The notes under the pieces were generated by a model. It was not told the DNA's origin, ran no database searches, and saw only the letters and a list, made by a program, of their open reading frames with translations. A stretch of DNA of 40,751 bases from Pseudomonadales bacterium. GTDB taxonomy: Bacteria > Pseudomonadota > Gammaproteobacteria > Pseudomonadales > Azotimanducaceae. The stretch is taken from NCBI GenBank assembly GCA_016779385.1, contig JADHNT010000012.1, forward strand, positions 1 through 40,751. The letters run 5' to 3'. The translations under genes and the position numbers were made by a program. This document shows positions 8,796 to 17,518 of the stretch, piece by piece (position 1 is the stretch's first letter; each line of letters starts with the position of its first letter).

Positions 8796-9707
8796 CTAGC
8801 CCCGGGGATGGTGCTCGGCATGGAGGGCCTGCAGCCGGGCCCGGGCCACGTGGGTGTAAATCTGCGTGGTGGACAGATCCGCGTGCCCAAGAAGCAGCTG
8901 TACTACGCGCAGATCGGCGCCGTGGTTCAACAGGTGCGTGGCAAAGGCGTGGCGCAGGGTGTGGGGGGACAGGGGCCGCTGCAAGCCGATTTGCTGCCCA
9001 TAGTGCTTGATACGGTGCCAGAAGGTTTGCCGGGTCATGGGCCGGCCCTGCTGGCTCGGAAAAAGCACGGCACCCTGGCCCAGGGCGGGCCACTGGGCGC
9101 TTCCTTCCTCCACCCAGCGCCGGATCCATTGGTGGGCCTCTTCGCCCAGGGGAACAAGGCGCTCCTTTTGCCCCTTCCCGAGCACCCGAAGCGCCCCCTG
9201 CCGCAGATTCACCATGGCCGGCGTTAGGGACACGAGTTCGGACACGCGCAGGCCACAGGCATACAGCACTTCGAGCATGGTGCGATCCCGCAGGCCAAGC
9301 AGCGTGCTGACATCCGGGGCGGCAAGCAGCGCCTCCACTTCCGCCTCGGACAGGCTGCCGGGCAGGGGCCGGCCTAGGCGCGGGCTGGCCAGCTCCCGGG
9401 TGGGGTCATCCTCCCGAAGCCCTCGCTCAACCTGCCAGCGGAAAAAGCCCCGAAGCGCAGACAAAAGCCGCGCGGTGGAGCGAGGCTTATAGCCCCGTTC
9501 AAAGCGGTGCGCGAGGTAGGCAAAGAGGCTAGAGCGCTCAATCCGAGGCAGCGATTGGTCGGGGCCCAGCCAACGCTGCACCGCTGCCAGGTCGGAGCGA
9601 TAGGCGTTCCGCGTGTGTTCAGACAGGCCTCGCTGAAGCCATAGGTCGTGCAGGAACGCATCGATACGTTCCCCGTCCGGCGCGCTGGCAAGATCGTGAC
9701 TTCCCAT
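8796..9707 (-). CDS. xerD: Tyrosine recombinase XerD
   Basis: The 303-residue site-specific recombinase has an N-terminal SAM-like domain (residues about 10-105) and a C-terminal catalytic domain. The catalytic set is complete: R154 (CGLRVSEL), K178 (GKGQKERLVPL), H249 and R252 (HTLRHAFATHLL), H275 (LLGHADLSTTQIYTHV) and nucleophile Y284. With XerC it resolves chromosome dimers at dif. The dsbC neighbour supports XerD rather than XerC. The start MGSHDL gives the usual length; an upstream in-frame start would add 22 Arg/Gly-rich residues. dsbC begins 87 bases downstream. A palindrome and candidate promoter lie upstream. Confidence 0.95.
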   Translation of the reverse strand: MGSHDLASAPDGERIDAFLHDLWLQRGLSEHTRNAYRSDLAAVQRWLGPDQSLPRIERSSLFAYLAHRFERGYKPRSTARLLSALRGFFRWQVERGLREDDPTRELASPRLGRPLPGSLSEAEVEALLAAPDVSTLLGLRDRTMLEVLYACGLRVSELVSLTPAMVNLRQGALRVLGKGQKERLVPLGEEAHQWIRRWVEEGSAQWPALGQGAVLFPSQQGRPMTRQTFWHRIKHYGQQIGLQRPLSPHTLRHAFATHLLNHGADLRVVQLLLGHADLSTTQIYTHVARARLQALHAEHHPRG

Positions 9708-9808
9708 GGCCTCACTATAACCTTCGCCGCGACGCTGCGCGCCATACCAGCCCCCGAGGCGAGACCTGCGCACTCAAAAGGGGCGCTTTTCCCGCCGATG
9801 GCCGAGAA

Positions 9809-9838
9809 ATTACTGGCACGCTTCCTGCTTAAAGTAAA
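9809..9838 (-). promoter_or_regulatory. Candidate promoter of the xerD operon
   Basis: On the minus strand TTTACT (9838-9833) and AGTAAT (9814-9809) are separated by 18 bases, each matching the sigma-70 consensus at four of six positions. The palindrome at 9840-9857 abuts the -35 element. A TACAAT at 9887-9882 is an alternative -10 without a good -35. Confidence 0.35.
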
Positions 9839-9839
9839 G

Positions 9840-9857
9840 CGCTGACCTAGGTCAGCG
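9840..9857. promoter_or_regulatory. Perfect 18-bp palindrome, probable operator
   Basis: CGCTGACCTAGGTCAGCG is perfectly self-complementary with no spacer. It lies in the non-coding gap immediately upstream of a candidate xerD promoter. A dyad of this size without a loop is more typical of a dimeric regulator's binding site than of an RNA hairpin. The regulator is unknown. Confidence 0.5.
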
Positions 9858-9964
9858 GGTACGCAGGCCGTCTCTCCCCTGATTGTACCCGTCGGTCCAC
9901 CGCGGCGTTTACGCGCTCCCCCTCCCCTAGCGGCCGCGGTGGGCCGGCCCCTTAAATCCAAAGC

Positions 9965-9999
9965 AAAAAAAACGCCCAGGCAGTGCTGGGCGTTTTTTT
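9965..9999. terminator. Bidirectional intrinsic terminator after rplS
   Basis: The perfect stem CGCCCAG (9973-9979) / CTGGGCG (9986-9992) with a 6-base loop is flanked by a run of eight A on the left and seven T on the right. On the minus strand it follows rplS by about 30 bases and would end the ffh-rplS or rpsP-rplS transcripts. Confidence 0.92.
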
Positions 10000-10029
10000 G
10001 TGCCCCGAAGGCGCACAAAACTCGAAAGC

Positions 10030-10479
10030 TTATTCCTCGACGGTGGCCTCTTCCCCAGCCGCTTCCGGCGCCTCTACCACGGGGGCCACGATGTCCACGC
10101 TGGTGTCGCGCTGACCCTTCGTGTTGGCCCCGAGCTTCTCGCGGATCCGGGCGGACCGGCCAGAGCGCTCGCGAAGGTAGTACAGCTTCGCCTGGCGCAC
10201 GTCGCCGCGACGCTTCACCGTAATGCTGTCGATCATGGGGCTGAACGCCTGAAAGGTCCGCTCCACGCCGACGCCGTGGGAGATCTTCCGCAGCGTGAAG
10301 GCGGAGTTGAGGCCCCGGCTACGCACGCCAATGACCACGCCTTCGAAGGCCTGGAGACGCTCCCGGTTCCCTTCCTTCACCTTCACCTGCACGACCAGCG
10401 TATCGCCGGGCCCGAAATCCGGGAGCTCGCGCTGGATCTGCTCTTCCTCAAGGGCCGAGATAATCCGATTCTTACTCAT
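10030..10479 (-). CDS. rplS: 50S ribosomal protein L19, with C-terminal extension
   Basis: L19 sits at the 30S-50S interface. The start [15 protein letters not shown] matches the family; the ATG overlaps the end of trmD by 8 bases with GGAG upstream inside trmD. Core motifs [26 protein letters not shown] and [16 protein letters not shown] are present. The protein has 149 residues against 115 in E. coli: after [20 protein letters not shown] there is an extra acidic tail of about 34 residues rich in Ala, Val and Glu. It is the last gene of rpsP-rimM-trmD-rplS and is followed by a strong terminator. Confidence 0.97.
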   Translation of the reverse strand: MSKNRIISALEEEQIQRELPDFGPGDTLVVQVKVKEGNRERLQAFEGVVIGVRSRGLNSAFTLRKISHGVGVERTFQAFSPMIDSITVKRRGDVRQAKLYYLRERSGRSARIREKLGANTKGQRDTSVDIVAPVVEAPEAAGEEATVEE

Positions 10480-11239
10480 GACTGCCGTCTCCGCTGCCAC
10501 CATTGCGCTTCTCAGCGCGCTGTTGTTGTTCCTGCCATCGTGCCCAAAGATCGGGTCGCTGGCGCCGGGTTACCGCTTCCGCCTGGGCCTGTCGCCAGGC
10601 GGCGATAGCACCGTGATCGCCGCTGAGCAGCACCTCCGGCACCCGCTGCCCGTCGATCTCCTCGGGGCGCGTATAATGCGGGAAATCGAGCAAGCCCGCA
10701 CTGAAAGATTCTGCCTCGGCGGAGCCTTCATCTCCGAGGACCCCCGGCCGCAGCCGAGCCACCGCATCGAGCACCACCAAGGCGGGCATCTCACCGCCAG
10801 ACAGCACGTAATCCCCGAGGGACCACTGCTCATCGACATCACGATCGATGAGGCGCTGATCGATGCCTTCATAGCGCCCGGCGAGCAAGATCACTTGCCC
10901 CTGCACCGCACAGGCCTCCGCCTTCTGCTGCGCGAAGGGCGCGCCCTGGGGCGACAGGTAGATGACCTTCGCCTCGGGGCAGCGTCGCCGCGCCTCCTCC
11001 AAGGCCGCCCGCAGGGGCCCCACCTTCATCACCATCCCCGGCCCACCGCCATAGGCTTTGCCGTCCACCGTCTGGTGACGGTCTTCCGTGTAGGCCCGAG
11101 GATTAATGGTCTCAAGGCGGACCAAGCCTCGCTCTACCGCCCGACCAAAAACTCCCACGGAGGCCACGGCCTCAATCAACTCGGGGAAGATCGTGACGAT
11201 CACCGCGTGAAAGGGCGTTTCCGCCGTCGCGACCTCCAC
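10472..11239 (-). CDS. trmD: tRNA (guanine-N1)-methyltransferase
   Basis: TrmD makes m1G37 in tRNAs, preventing frameshifting. The 255-residue protein shows the SPOUT knot motifs [15 protein letters not shown] and [12 protein letters not shown] and the N-terminal [12 protein letters not shown]. The GTG at 11239 immediately follows the rimM stop and has CGGAGTTTTAG upstream, so I prefer it to an internal GTG at 11203 that would give 243 residues but has no good ribosome-binding site. The 3' end overlaps the start of rplS by 8 bases. Confidence 0.97.
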   Translation of the reverse strand: MEVATAETPFHAVIVTIFPELIEAVASVGVFGRAVERGLVRLETINPRAYTEDRHQTVDGKAYGGGPGMVMKVGPLRAALEEARRRCPEAKVIYLSPQGAPFAQQKAEACAVQGQVILLAGRYEGIDQRLIDRDVDEQWSLGDYVLSGGEMPALVVLDAVARLRPGVLGDEGSAEAESFSAGLLDFPHYTRPEEIDGQRVPEVLLSGDHGAIAAWRQAQAEAVTRRQRPDLWARWQEQQQRAEKRNGGSGDGSHE

Positions 11240-11746
11240 CTAAAACTCCGGGTCCCAGTGCGCCACCAACGGCGCGTCCGTCGCCCCAAGCTCTGGAAAC
11301 ACTGCCTCGATGAAGGGCAGGAGCCGTTCCCGCTCTCCCACCACCACCAGCACGTCATTCGCGCCAGTCTCGAGCACCCGGTCGACCCGACCCAGGCTGA
11401 CCCCATCGGGGGTTTCCACGGACCGGCCAATAAGGTCGATCCAATAAATCTCGTCATCGCTGGCGGGGAGCACGTCCTTCGCCACCGCAAGCAGCGTGCC
11501 CGCTAAGGCTTCCGCATCGTTCCGGCTGTCACAACCGGCCAGCTTGCATAAAAACCCCTTCGGCTGGGGAATCACCTGCTCGACCTCGCAGCTGACCCAC
11601 TGGCCGCCCTCCTGCTGAAGCCAAGGGCGGTAGCTTAGAAGGTTATCTTCCGGATCGGTGAAGGACTGAAGCCGAAGCCAGCCCCGCACACCGTGGGCTC
11701 GCGTGAGGCGCCCCACCACCACCGGGGCCTCCACCGCAGCGGCCAC
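11240..11746 (-). CDS. rimM: 16S rRNA processing/30S maturation factor RimM
   Basis: RimM assists maturation of the 30S head by binding S19. The 168-residue protein has the N-terminal RimM domain (VVVGRLTRAHGVRGWLRLQSFTDP) and a C-terminal PRC-barrel (YWIDLIGRSVETPDGVSLGRV, then NDVLVVVGERERLLPFIEAVF). Its GTG start overlaps the rpsP stop by one base (TAGTG), and its stop is directly followed by the trmD GTG. This is the standard position in the rpsP operon. Confidence 0.96.
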   Translation of the reverse strand: MAAAVEAPVVVGRLTRAHGVRGWLRLQSFTDPEDNLLSYRPWLQQEGGQWVSCEVEQVIPQPKGFLCKLAGCDSRNDAEALAGTLLAVAKDVLPASDDEIYWIDLIGRSVETPDGVSLGRVDRVLETGANDVLVVVGERERLLPFIEAVFPELGATDAPLVAHWDPEF

Positions 11747-12009
11747 TAGCCTTCGGTAGCCTCGCCTTGCTTTCGCGCTTCCCGCAGGAGCTGAGCGACG
11801 CGATCGCTCGTGCCTGCGCCAACGGCCAGCCAGTGATCGACCCGGGCAAGGTCCACCTTCAGCCGCGCTTCCTGACCGCGAGCCACGGGGTTAAAGAACC
11901 CGAGGCGCTCAATAAAGCGGCCGTCGCGCCGAGCGGCGCTGTCAGCAACATGGATGTGATAAAAGGGACGCTTCTTCGCCCCCGTGCGGGCCAAACGAAT
12001 CGTGACCAT
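11746..12009 (-). CDS. rpsP: 30S ribosomal protein S16
   Basis: The 87-residue protein begins [19 protein letters not shown], the conserved S16 N-terminus. An in-frame extension to 12054 would add 15 residues absent from the family, so the ATG at 12009 is chosen. It is the first gene of the rpsP-rimM-trmD-rplS cluster and lies 131 bases after ffh. The sequence upstream of the start has only a weak purine-rich ribosome-binding site. Confidence 0.96.
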   Translation of the reverse strand: MVTIRLARTGAKKRPFYHIHVADSAARRDGRFIERLGFFNPVARGQEARLKVDLARVDHWLAVGAGTSDRVAQLLREARKQGEATEG

Positions 12010-12109
12010 ACCGCGCTCGCTACCGTAACGTGTTGCAGCCCTTAAACTTTTCAAGAGCCCTGGGAGATAAAGGCCGCGTAGTCTACGCCAACCCTTACGC
12101 CTTGGGAAC

Positions 12110-12139
12110 CGCCTTTACGACCTTTTAAAAGAAAAGGCG
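12110..12139 (-). other. Inverted repeat after ffh, possible weak terminator or processing hairpin
   Basis: Directly after the ffh stop the minus strand can pair CGCCTTT (12138-12132 region) with AAAGGCG (12116-12110), with an inner CTTTTAAAAG palindrome. No T-run follows, so it is not a clear intrinsic terminator. The rest of the 131-base ffh-rpsP gap shows no convincing promoter. Confidence 0.35.
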
Positions 12140-12140
12140 A

Positions 12141-13535
12141 CTAGCGACGTCGAAGCCCGCCGGGCGGGGGCATGGGGGGCATGCCACCGCCGCCCATGAG
12201 GGCGCCCATGCCGCGCATCATCTTCTGCATGCCACCCTTCTGACCCATTTTCTTCATCATCTTTTGCATTTGCTTGTGCTGCTTCAGCAGACGATTGACG
12301 TCCTGCACCTGCAGCCCCGAGCCCCGGGCAATGCGCTGTTTGCGCGAGCCCGAGATGAGATCGGGGAAGCGGCGCTCCTTCGGGGTCATGGCGCAGATCA
12401 GCGCTTCCATGTGCACGAAGCGCTTTTGATCCATGGACTGCTCTGCCGCCTTGGTCATCTGCCCCATACCCGGAAGCTTTTCGAGCATGCCCTGCATGCC
12501 GCCCATGGACTTCATTTGCTGGAGCTGATCGCGGAAATCTTCGAGGTCGAAGCCCTTGCCCTTCTTGATCTTTGTGGCAAGGCGCTCGGCTTTCTTCCGA
12601 TCGAGCTTCTGCTCCGCCTCCTCGATGAGACTCAGCACATCGCCCATGCCCAGAATGCGACTGGCCATGCGGTCGGGGTGGAAGGGCTCAAGGGCTTCGA
12701 GCTTTTCCCCCACGCCGAGGAATTTGATGGGTCGTCCCGTGATCTGGCGCACGGAAAGGGCCGCGCCGCCGCGGGCATCTCCGTCGGCCTTGGACAGGAC
12801 GACCCCGGTCAGGGGAAGAGCATCGGCGAAGGCCTTCGCCGTGTTCGCCGCGTCCTGCCCAGTCATGGCGTCGACCACAAACAGCGTTTCCGCCGGAGCC
12901 AGGGCTTCGTGGAGGGTTTTAATCTCCGCCATCATGGCGTCGTCAACGGCAAGGCGCCCCGCCGTATCGACGATCAGGACGTCCGCCAGCTGGGTTTTCG
13001 CCGCGGCGACCGCGTCCCGGACAATCGCTTCCGGGGAAGACAAGGCCTGGCTGGGATGCACCGTGACCCCGACCTGGGTCCCGAGCACCGCCAGCTGCTC
13101 GATGGCCGCGGGACGGTAAACGTCTGCGGAGACCATCATCACCCGCTTTTTCTCGCGGATTTTAAGATACTGCGCGAGCTTCCCGGCGGTGGTGGTTTTC
13201 CCCGCCCCCTGGAGGCCAGCCAAGAGAATGATCGCCGGCGGCTTCACGGCGAGGTTCAGCTCGGCGCGCTCCGCACCCATGACCCGAACCAGCTCTTCGT
13301 GAACAATCTTTAGGAAGGCCTGCCCCGGGCTTAGGGCCGAGGAGACTTCCATGCCCAGGGCCCGGGTACGCACCGCATCGAGGAAACCCTGCACCACGGA
13401 AAGGGCAACGTCTGCCTCCAGAAGGGCCCGACGGACCTCCCGGAGTGCTTCTCCGATATTGTCTTCCGTGAGCTTCGCCTTACCCCCGAGGGCGCGCAGG
13501 GTAGTGCTGAGGCGTTCCGTTAAGGAGTCGAACAT
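12141..13535 (-). CDS. ffh: Signal recognition particle protein Ffh
   Basis: Ffh binds 4.5S RNA and signal sequences and delivers ribosomes to FtsY. The 464-residue protein has the N domain, a GTPase G domain with GLQGAGKTTT (residues 107-116), VDTAGR and LSKADGDARG, and a Met-rich M domain with EKLPGMGQMTK and a C-terminal tail dense in Met, Gly and Pro. The start MFDSLTERLS matches the family; a longer in-frame extension of 32 residues crosses the promoter and was rejected. It lies divergently from ypjD, a common neighbour. Confidence 0.97.
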   Translation of the reverse strand: MFDSLTERLSTTLRALGGKAKLTEDNIGEALREVRRALLEADVALSVVQGFLDAVRTRALGMEVSSALSPGQAFLKIVHEELVRVMGAERAELNLAVKPPAIILLAGLQGAGKTTTAGKLAQYLKIREKKRVMMVSADVYRPAAIEQLAVLGTQVGVTVHPSQALSSPEAIVRDAVAAAKTQLADVLIVDTAGRLAVDDAMMAEIKTLHEALAPAETLFVVDAMTGQDAANTAKAFADALPLTGVVLSKADGDARGGAALSVRQITGRPIKFLGVGEKLEALEPFHPDRMASRILGMGDVLSLIEEAEQKLDRKKAERLATKIKKGKGFDLEDFRDQLQQMKSMGGMQGMLEKLPGMGQMTKAAEQSMDQKRFVHMEALICAMTPKERRFPDLISGSRKQRIARGSGLQVQDVNRLLKQHKQMQKMMKKMGQKGGMQKMMRGMGALMGGGGMPPMPPPGGLRRR

Positions 13536-13567
13536 GGGCCGGGGCCTCCAACCGGGGAAAGGCGCGG

Positions 13568-13576
13568 AGTATAGCA
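13568..13576 (-). promoter_or_regulatory. Candidate extended -10 promoter of ffh
   Basis: The minus strand reads TGCTATACT, a TGn extended -10 with TATACT, 33 bases before the ffh ATG. This would give a leader of about 25 bases. No good -35 is seen, as is usual for extended -10 promoters. Confidence 0.6.
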
Positions 13577-13660
13577 GCGCCCCACCCCCCGTGCCTTGCC
13601 CTCTGCCCGAAACACGCAGGCCATGGCACACTGCAGGCCTACTCGCGACGAGGGAGGCGC

Positions 13661-14461
13661 ATGAGCGTCCCGATCCTCGGCCTACTGGCCGTCATCCTCT
13701 ATCTGCTTGGGGCCGCTCAACAGTTCGCCGAGCTCGTCCGCGGACAGGCGCCCCCGCCCTGGCGGCGACTCCTCCTGACCTGGCTTGCGCTCCTGGCCCA
13801 CGGCGGCGCCGTGGCAGGGCTGCTCTTTCCCGGGGGCCAGCTTGATCTCGGGGTGTTCCAAATCGCCACCTTGATGGCCTGGACCATGGTCGCGGTCATG
13901 GTTGTGCTTGGGCTCCGACGCCCGCTTCATACGCTGTTTGTGGTGCTCTTTCCCCTGGCGGCCCTGTCGCTCACCGCCGCCCTGAGCGTCGAAAGCCGCT
14001 ACGTGCCCCCGAGCGATCCCGCACCAGGCTTCGCCCTTCACGTCATCCTGGCCCTGCTGGCCTACTCCGTGCTCACGGTGGCGGCGGCCCAGAGCCTATT
14101 TCTCGCCTGGCAGGAGCGTGCCCTTCGGCGCCGCCAGGCGCGCTGGGTCCTCAAGGCCCTGCCGCCCTTGCAAACGATGGAAACGGTCCTTTTCGAGTGC
14201 GTTGCCCTGGGGCTTTTGCTCCTTACCCTGACCCTCGGCACGGGCACACTCTTCCTCGAAGATCTCTTCGCCCAGCAGGTGGTGCATCACACCGTGCTGT
14301 CCATCGCCTCCTGGGTGGTCTTCGCCATTCTGCTCCTCGGTCGTCACCGCCTGGGCTGGCGCGGGCGCACCGCCATCCGCTGGACCCTGAGCGGATTCTT
14401 CCTGCTGGTGCTCGCCTACTTCGGAAGTAAGGTCGTGCTTGAAGTGATCCTCGGCGCCTAG
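13661..14461 (+). CDS. ypjD: YpjD/CcsA-type cytochrome c assembly family membrane protein
   Basis: The 266-residue protein has about eight hydrophobic segments and the CcsA/CcmC-like layout, including HVILALLAYSVLTVAAAQSLFLAWQE near residue 127 and conserved His residues (HVIL, QQVVHHTVLSIASW). In Gammaproteobacteria this gene usually lies divergently from ffh and before a CorB/CorC gene, exactly as here. The family relates to haem handling for cytochrome c, but YpjD itself has no settled role. A GAGGGAGG ribosome-binding site lies a few bases before the ATG. Confidence 0.9.
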   Translation: MSVPILGLLAVILYLLGAAQQFAELVRGQAPPPWRRLLLTWLALLAHGGAVAGLLFPGGQLDLGVFQIATLMAWTMVAVMVVLGLRRPLHTLFVVLFPLAALSLTAALSVESRYVPPSDPAPGFALHVILALLAYSVLTVAAAQSLFLAWQERALRRRQARWVLKALPPLQTMETVLFECVALGLLLLTLTLGTGTLFLEDLFAQQVVHHTVLSIASWVVFAILLLGRHRLGWRGRTAIRWTLSGFFLLVLAYFGSKVVLEVILGA

Positions 14462-14473
14462 GAGGCACCTGCC

Positions 14474-15739
14474 ATGGAATCCCTTTCCCTGCCGGTACTC
14501 TACGGTTTGATCGCCATCATGATCGTGCTCTCGGCCTATTTTTCGAGCTCCGAGACCGCCATGATGGCGCTCAACCGCTATCGTCTAAAGCACCTGGTGA
14601 AGGCGGGCCAGGGGGGTGCGAAGCGTGCGGATGCGCTCTTAAAGCGCCCGGACCGGCTCCTGGGTATCATCCTATTTGGCAACAACGTCGTGAATTTCTT
14701 CGCAGGCACGGTGGCCACACTCATCGCCTTGCGCCAGTTCGGAGAGGTGGGCCTCGCCGTTGCCCCCTTCGTGCTGACCTTCGTCTTCTTGATCCTGGCG
14801 GAGATCGGTCCGAAAACCATCGCCGCCCATGCCCCGGAACGCATCGCCTTTCCTTCGGCCTACATCCTGAGCCCGATGCTGCGCCTGCTGTACCCCTTCG
14901 TGTGGATCCTCAACGCCTCGGCCAACGCCATTGTGAGACCGTTTGTTAAGGACGCGGGGGACGGCAAGGAAGAGAAGCTCACCCCGGAAGAACTCCGCAC
15001 CGTGCTCCACGAGGGGGCCCATCTGCCGCTCAAGCGCCGGGGTATGCTGCTGTCGATCCTGGATCTTGAGCACGCCACGGTGGATGACATCATGGTGCCC
15101 AAGGCCGATATCTTCGGCATCGATTTAGAAGATGATCTCGACACCATCGTCGATCAGCTCTGCGCCAGCAGCCATACCCGGGTGCCGGTGTATCGGGGCA
15201 GTATCAACGACGTGGTGGGGATGCTGCACCTACGCAACGCCAGCCGCTTTCTGCGCAACCCCGAGCCCACGAAGGCCGCCCTCATGCAGGAAACCCGAGA
15301 ACCTTACTTCGTGCAGGAAAACACTCCGCTGCACACGCAACTGCTGAACTTCCAGAAGGAGCAGCGACGCATTGCGCTGGTGGTGGACGAGTATGGCGAA
15401 GTGAAGGGCATCGTGACCCTTGAGGACATCCTCGAGGAGATCGTGGGGGAGTTCACCTCAGACCTGGCGGCGCGCATTTCGGAGATCCACCCCCAGGACG
15501 ATGGCAGCTTCATCATTGAGGGGACGGCCCTGCTCCGGGATATCAATCGGAGCCTGAAGTGGGAACTGCCCACGGCAGGGCCCCGGACTCTCTCCGGGCT
15601 GGTGATCGAGCATCTGGAGTTTATCCCCGAGGCAAGCTGCTGCCTCCGCCTTGAGGCCTACCGCTTGGAGATCCTGCAGGTGAAGGACAACACGGTGCGC
15701 AGCGTCCGCGTGTTGCCCCCCCCACCGGCCGGCGCCTAG
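14474..15739 (+). CDS. CNNM/HlyC-CorC family transporter (CorB/YfjD-like)
   Basis: The 421-residue protein has an N-terminal DUF21 membrane domain of about four helices (residues 5-150, with AYFSSSETAMMALNRYRLKHL and GNNVVNFFAGTVATL), a CBS pair (about 200-330, with VPVYRGSINDVVGMLHLR and GEVKGIVTLEDILEEIVGE) and a C-terminal CorC_HlyC domain (345-415). The family is linked to Mg2+ and Co2+ transport and resistance. AGGAGG precedes the ATG. It begins 12 bases after ypjD, so the two are probably co-transcribed. Its TAG stop overlaps the stop of convergent leuA in a shared CTAG. Confidence 0.92.
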   Translation: MESLSLPVLYGLIAIMIVLSAYFSSSETAMMALNRYRLKHLVKAGQGGAKRADALLKRPDRLLGIILFGNNVVNFFAGTVATLIALRQFGEVGLAVAPFVLTFVFLILAEIGPKTIAAHAPERIAFPSAYILSPMLRLLYPFVWILNASANAIVRPFVKDAGDGKEEKLTPEELRTVLHEGAHLPLKRRGMLLSILDLEHATVDDIMVPKADIFGIDLEDDLDTIVDQLCASSHTRVPVYRGSINDVVGMLHLRNASRFLRNPEPTKAALMQETREPYFVQENTPLHTQLLNFQKEQRRIALVVDEYGEVKGIVTLEDILEEIVGEFTSDLAARISEIHPQDDGSFIIEGTALLRDINRSLKWELPTAGPRTLSGLVIEHLEFIPEASCCLRLEAYRLEILQVKDNTVRSVRVLPPPPAGA

Positions 15740-17451
15740 CCTTCCTTCCAGCGCCGGTTCAGCCCCGCCAGCACGGCCTCGAAGGAGGCCGTCACGGTAT
15801 TTCGGCTGCTGCCCGCGCCCCAAGTTAGGCCGCCTTCGCTGTCCTTCAGGCCGACGATGCAGAGCGCCGAGGCGCCGGAGCCGGAGGACTCGGACTGCTC
15901 GTGGTAATGATCTATGGCGAAACGCTCATTGATGGCCCGCTCCACGGCATGGACAAAGGCCTCGATCGGACCGTTACCCTCCCCTTCCGAGCTCAGGGCC
16001 TGGCCCGAGACCAGCAGGGACACCTGGCACCGCGTGCCTTCGGATCCATCGTCTAGGGTGTGTTGCTCGAGGGAGTAGCGGTCGAGCCGGTAGGGACCTT
16101 CCACCTCCAAATAGGTACGATCGAAGACCCCGCGAATATCCGACGCCCGTAGCTCACCGCCGCGCTCGTCCGTGACCCCCTGCACCACCTTGGCAAACTC
16201 TACGAGCAGGGTGCGTGGCAGCGACAGCTCGAAATGGTTTTCGAGAACGAAAGCTACCCCCCCTTTCCCGGACTGGCTGTTGACCCGCACCGTTTCCCGG
16301 TAGTGGCCGCCGACGTCCGCCGGGTCGATGGGCAGGTAGGGCACCTCCCAGAGGTCCTCCTGCACCTGACTCATCCCCTTACGGATGGCGTCCTGATGGC
16401 TGCCGGAGAAGGCCGTGAAGACCAGATCGCCGGCGTAGGGATGACGCTCGTGGACCGGGAGCTTGTTGCAGCTCTCCACCACGGAACGCACGTGGCGCAT
16501 ATCCGAAAGGTCGATTTCTGGATCCACCCCCTGGGAGAACATATTCATCGCCAGGGCGACGAGATCCGCGTTACCGGTGCGTTCGCCGTTACCAAAAAGC
16601 GTGCCCTCGACTCGGTCCGCGCCGGCGAGCAAGCCCAGTTCAGAGGCCGCAATACCCGTACCCCGGTCGTTGTGGGTATGGAGGCTAATAGCCACGTAAG
16701 GACGCTCGGGGAGATTTCGGCAGAACCACTCGATCTGGTCGGCATAGATATTCGGCGTTGCCATTTCCACCGTCGCCGGGAGGTTGATGATCATGTTCCG
16801 ATCCGGGCCCACGCCCCAGGCCTGAGCCACGGCGGAGCAGACTTCCACGGCGAAATCGAGTTCGGTCCCCGTAAAGCTCTCCGGGGAGTATTCGAGAATC
16901 ACCTCCGTTTCCGGGATGCGCGCCACCTCCCGCTTCACGAGATCCACCCCCTCCAGGGCGAGATCGATGATCTCCTGGCGGGACTTGCCAAAGACCACCC
17001 GGCGCTGGAGCGTGCTGGTGGAGTTATAGAGATGAAAGATGGCCCGCTTGGCGCCTGCAATGGCATCCACGGAGCGGACGATCAGCTCTTCCCGAGCCTG
17101 GCAGAGCACCTGGATGGTGACGGCCTCGGGGATGCGATTCTCCGTAATGATCTTGCGAACGAAATCAAAATCCGTTTGCGACGCCGCGGGGAAGCCCACC
17201 TCGATTTCCTCGAAGCCAAGGGACAGCAGCAGATTCCAAAAGCGGAGCTTTTCCTCGGGCCGCATGGGATCGATCAGGGCCTGGTTGCCATCCCGAAGAT
17301 CGACGCTGCACCACCGCGGCGCCTTCGTGATGGTCCGGCTGGGCCACTGGCGATCGGGCAGATCGATGGGCTGGAAAGGCCGGTATTTCCGGAAGGGCAT
17401 GGCAGCGTTCCGGCCACCGGCCCGATTGAAGGAATAGCTACTGCGACTCAT
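15736..17451 (-). CDS. leuA: 2-isopropylmalate synthase (long Pseudomonas/actinobacterial type)
   Basis: LeuA condenses 2-oxoisovalerate with acetyl-CoA, the first committed step of leucine synthesis. The 571-residue protein shows WCSVDLRDGNQALIDPM (metal and substrate site), LHTHNDRGTGIAASELGLLAGADRVEGTLFGNGERTGN and HPYAGDLVFTAFSGSHQDAI, then a C-terminal LeuA regulatory domain (after about residue 440). This is the long type found in pseudomonads rather than the enteric form. TTAGGAG precedes the ATG at 17451; a second ATG at 17400 has a weaker site. A leucine-codon-rich leader peptide lies upstream, suggesting attenuation. Confidence 0.96.
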   Translation of the reverse strand: MSRSSYSFNRAGGRNAAMPFRKYRPFQPIDLPDRQWPSRTITKAPRWCSVDLRDGNQALIDPMRPEEKLRFWNLLLSLGFEEIEVGFPAASQTDFDFVRKIITENRIPEAVTIQVLCQAREELIVRSVDAIAGAKRAIFHLYNSTSTLQRRVVFGKSRQEIIDLALEGVDLVKREVARIPETEVILEYSPESFTGTELDFAVEVCSAVAQAWGVGPDRNMIINLPATVEMATPNIYADQIEWFCRNLPERPYVAISLHTHNDRGTGIAASELGLLAGADRVEGTLFGNGERTGNADLVALAMNMFSQGVDPEIDLSDMRHVRSVVESCNKLPVHERHPYAGDLVFTAFSGSHQDAIRKGMSQVQEDLWEVPYLPIDPADVGGHYRETVRVNSQSGKGGVAFVLENHFELSLPRTLLVEFAKVVQGVTDERGGELRASDIRGVFDRTYLEVEGPYRLDRYSLEQHTLDDGSEGTRCQVSLLVSGQALSSEGEGNGPIEAFVHAVERAINERFAIDHYHEQSESSGSGASALCIVGLKDSEGGLTWGAGSSRNTVTASFEAVLAGLNRRWKEG

Positions 17452-17518
17452 GGTTGCGCTCCTAAGCTCCCCGCGCCCGCGCGAGGTGGCTAAAGTGTAA
17501 TCGATCGGGAGGTTTTAG

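Larger units (their letters stand above)
9708..10029. other. Non-coding gap of 322 bases between xerD and rplS
   Basis: No convincing gene is seen on either strand. The gap holds a bidirectional intrinsic terminator next to rplS, a perfect 18-bp palindrome at 9840-9857, and candidate minus-strand promoter elements (TTTACT with AGTAAT at 9838-9809, and an isolated TACAAT at 9887-9882) that could drive the xerD operon. Confidence 0.7.

Noticed and set aside
12110-12139. Inverted repeat after ffh as a strong intrinsic terminator
   Set aside because: No T-run follows the stem on the minus strand and the loop is long, so I kept it only as a weak hairpin.
12264-13313. Plus-strand open frame of 349 codons opposite ffh
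   Set aside because: It is a His/Arg/Leu-rich antisense shadow of a conserved gene with no supporting signals.
13536-13631. N-terminal extension of Ffh by 32 residues
   Set aside because: It crosses the candidate TGCTATACT promoter, and Ffh proteins begin at MFDSLTERLS.
16234-17493. Plus-strand open frame of 419 codons opposite leuA
   Set aside because: It is the antisense shadow of leuA, with composition driven by leuA codons and no recognisable domain or ribosome-binding site.
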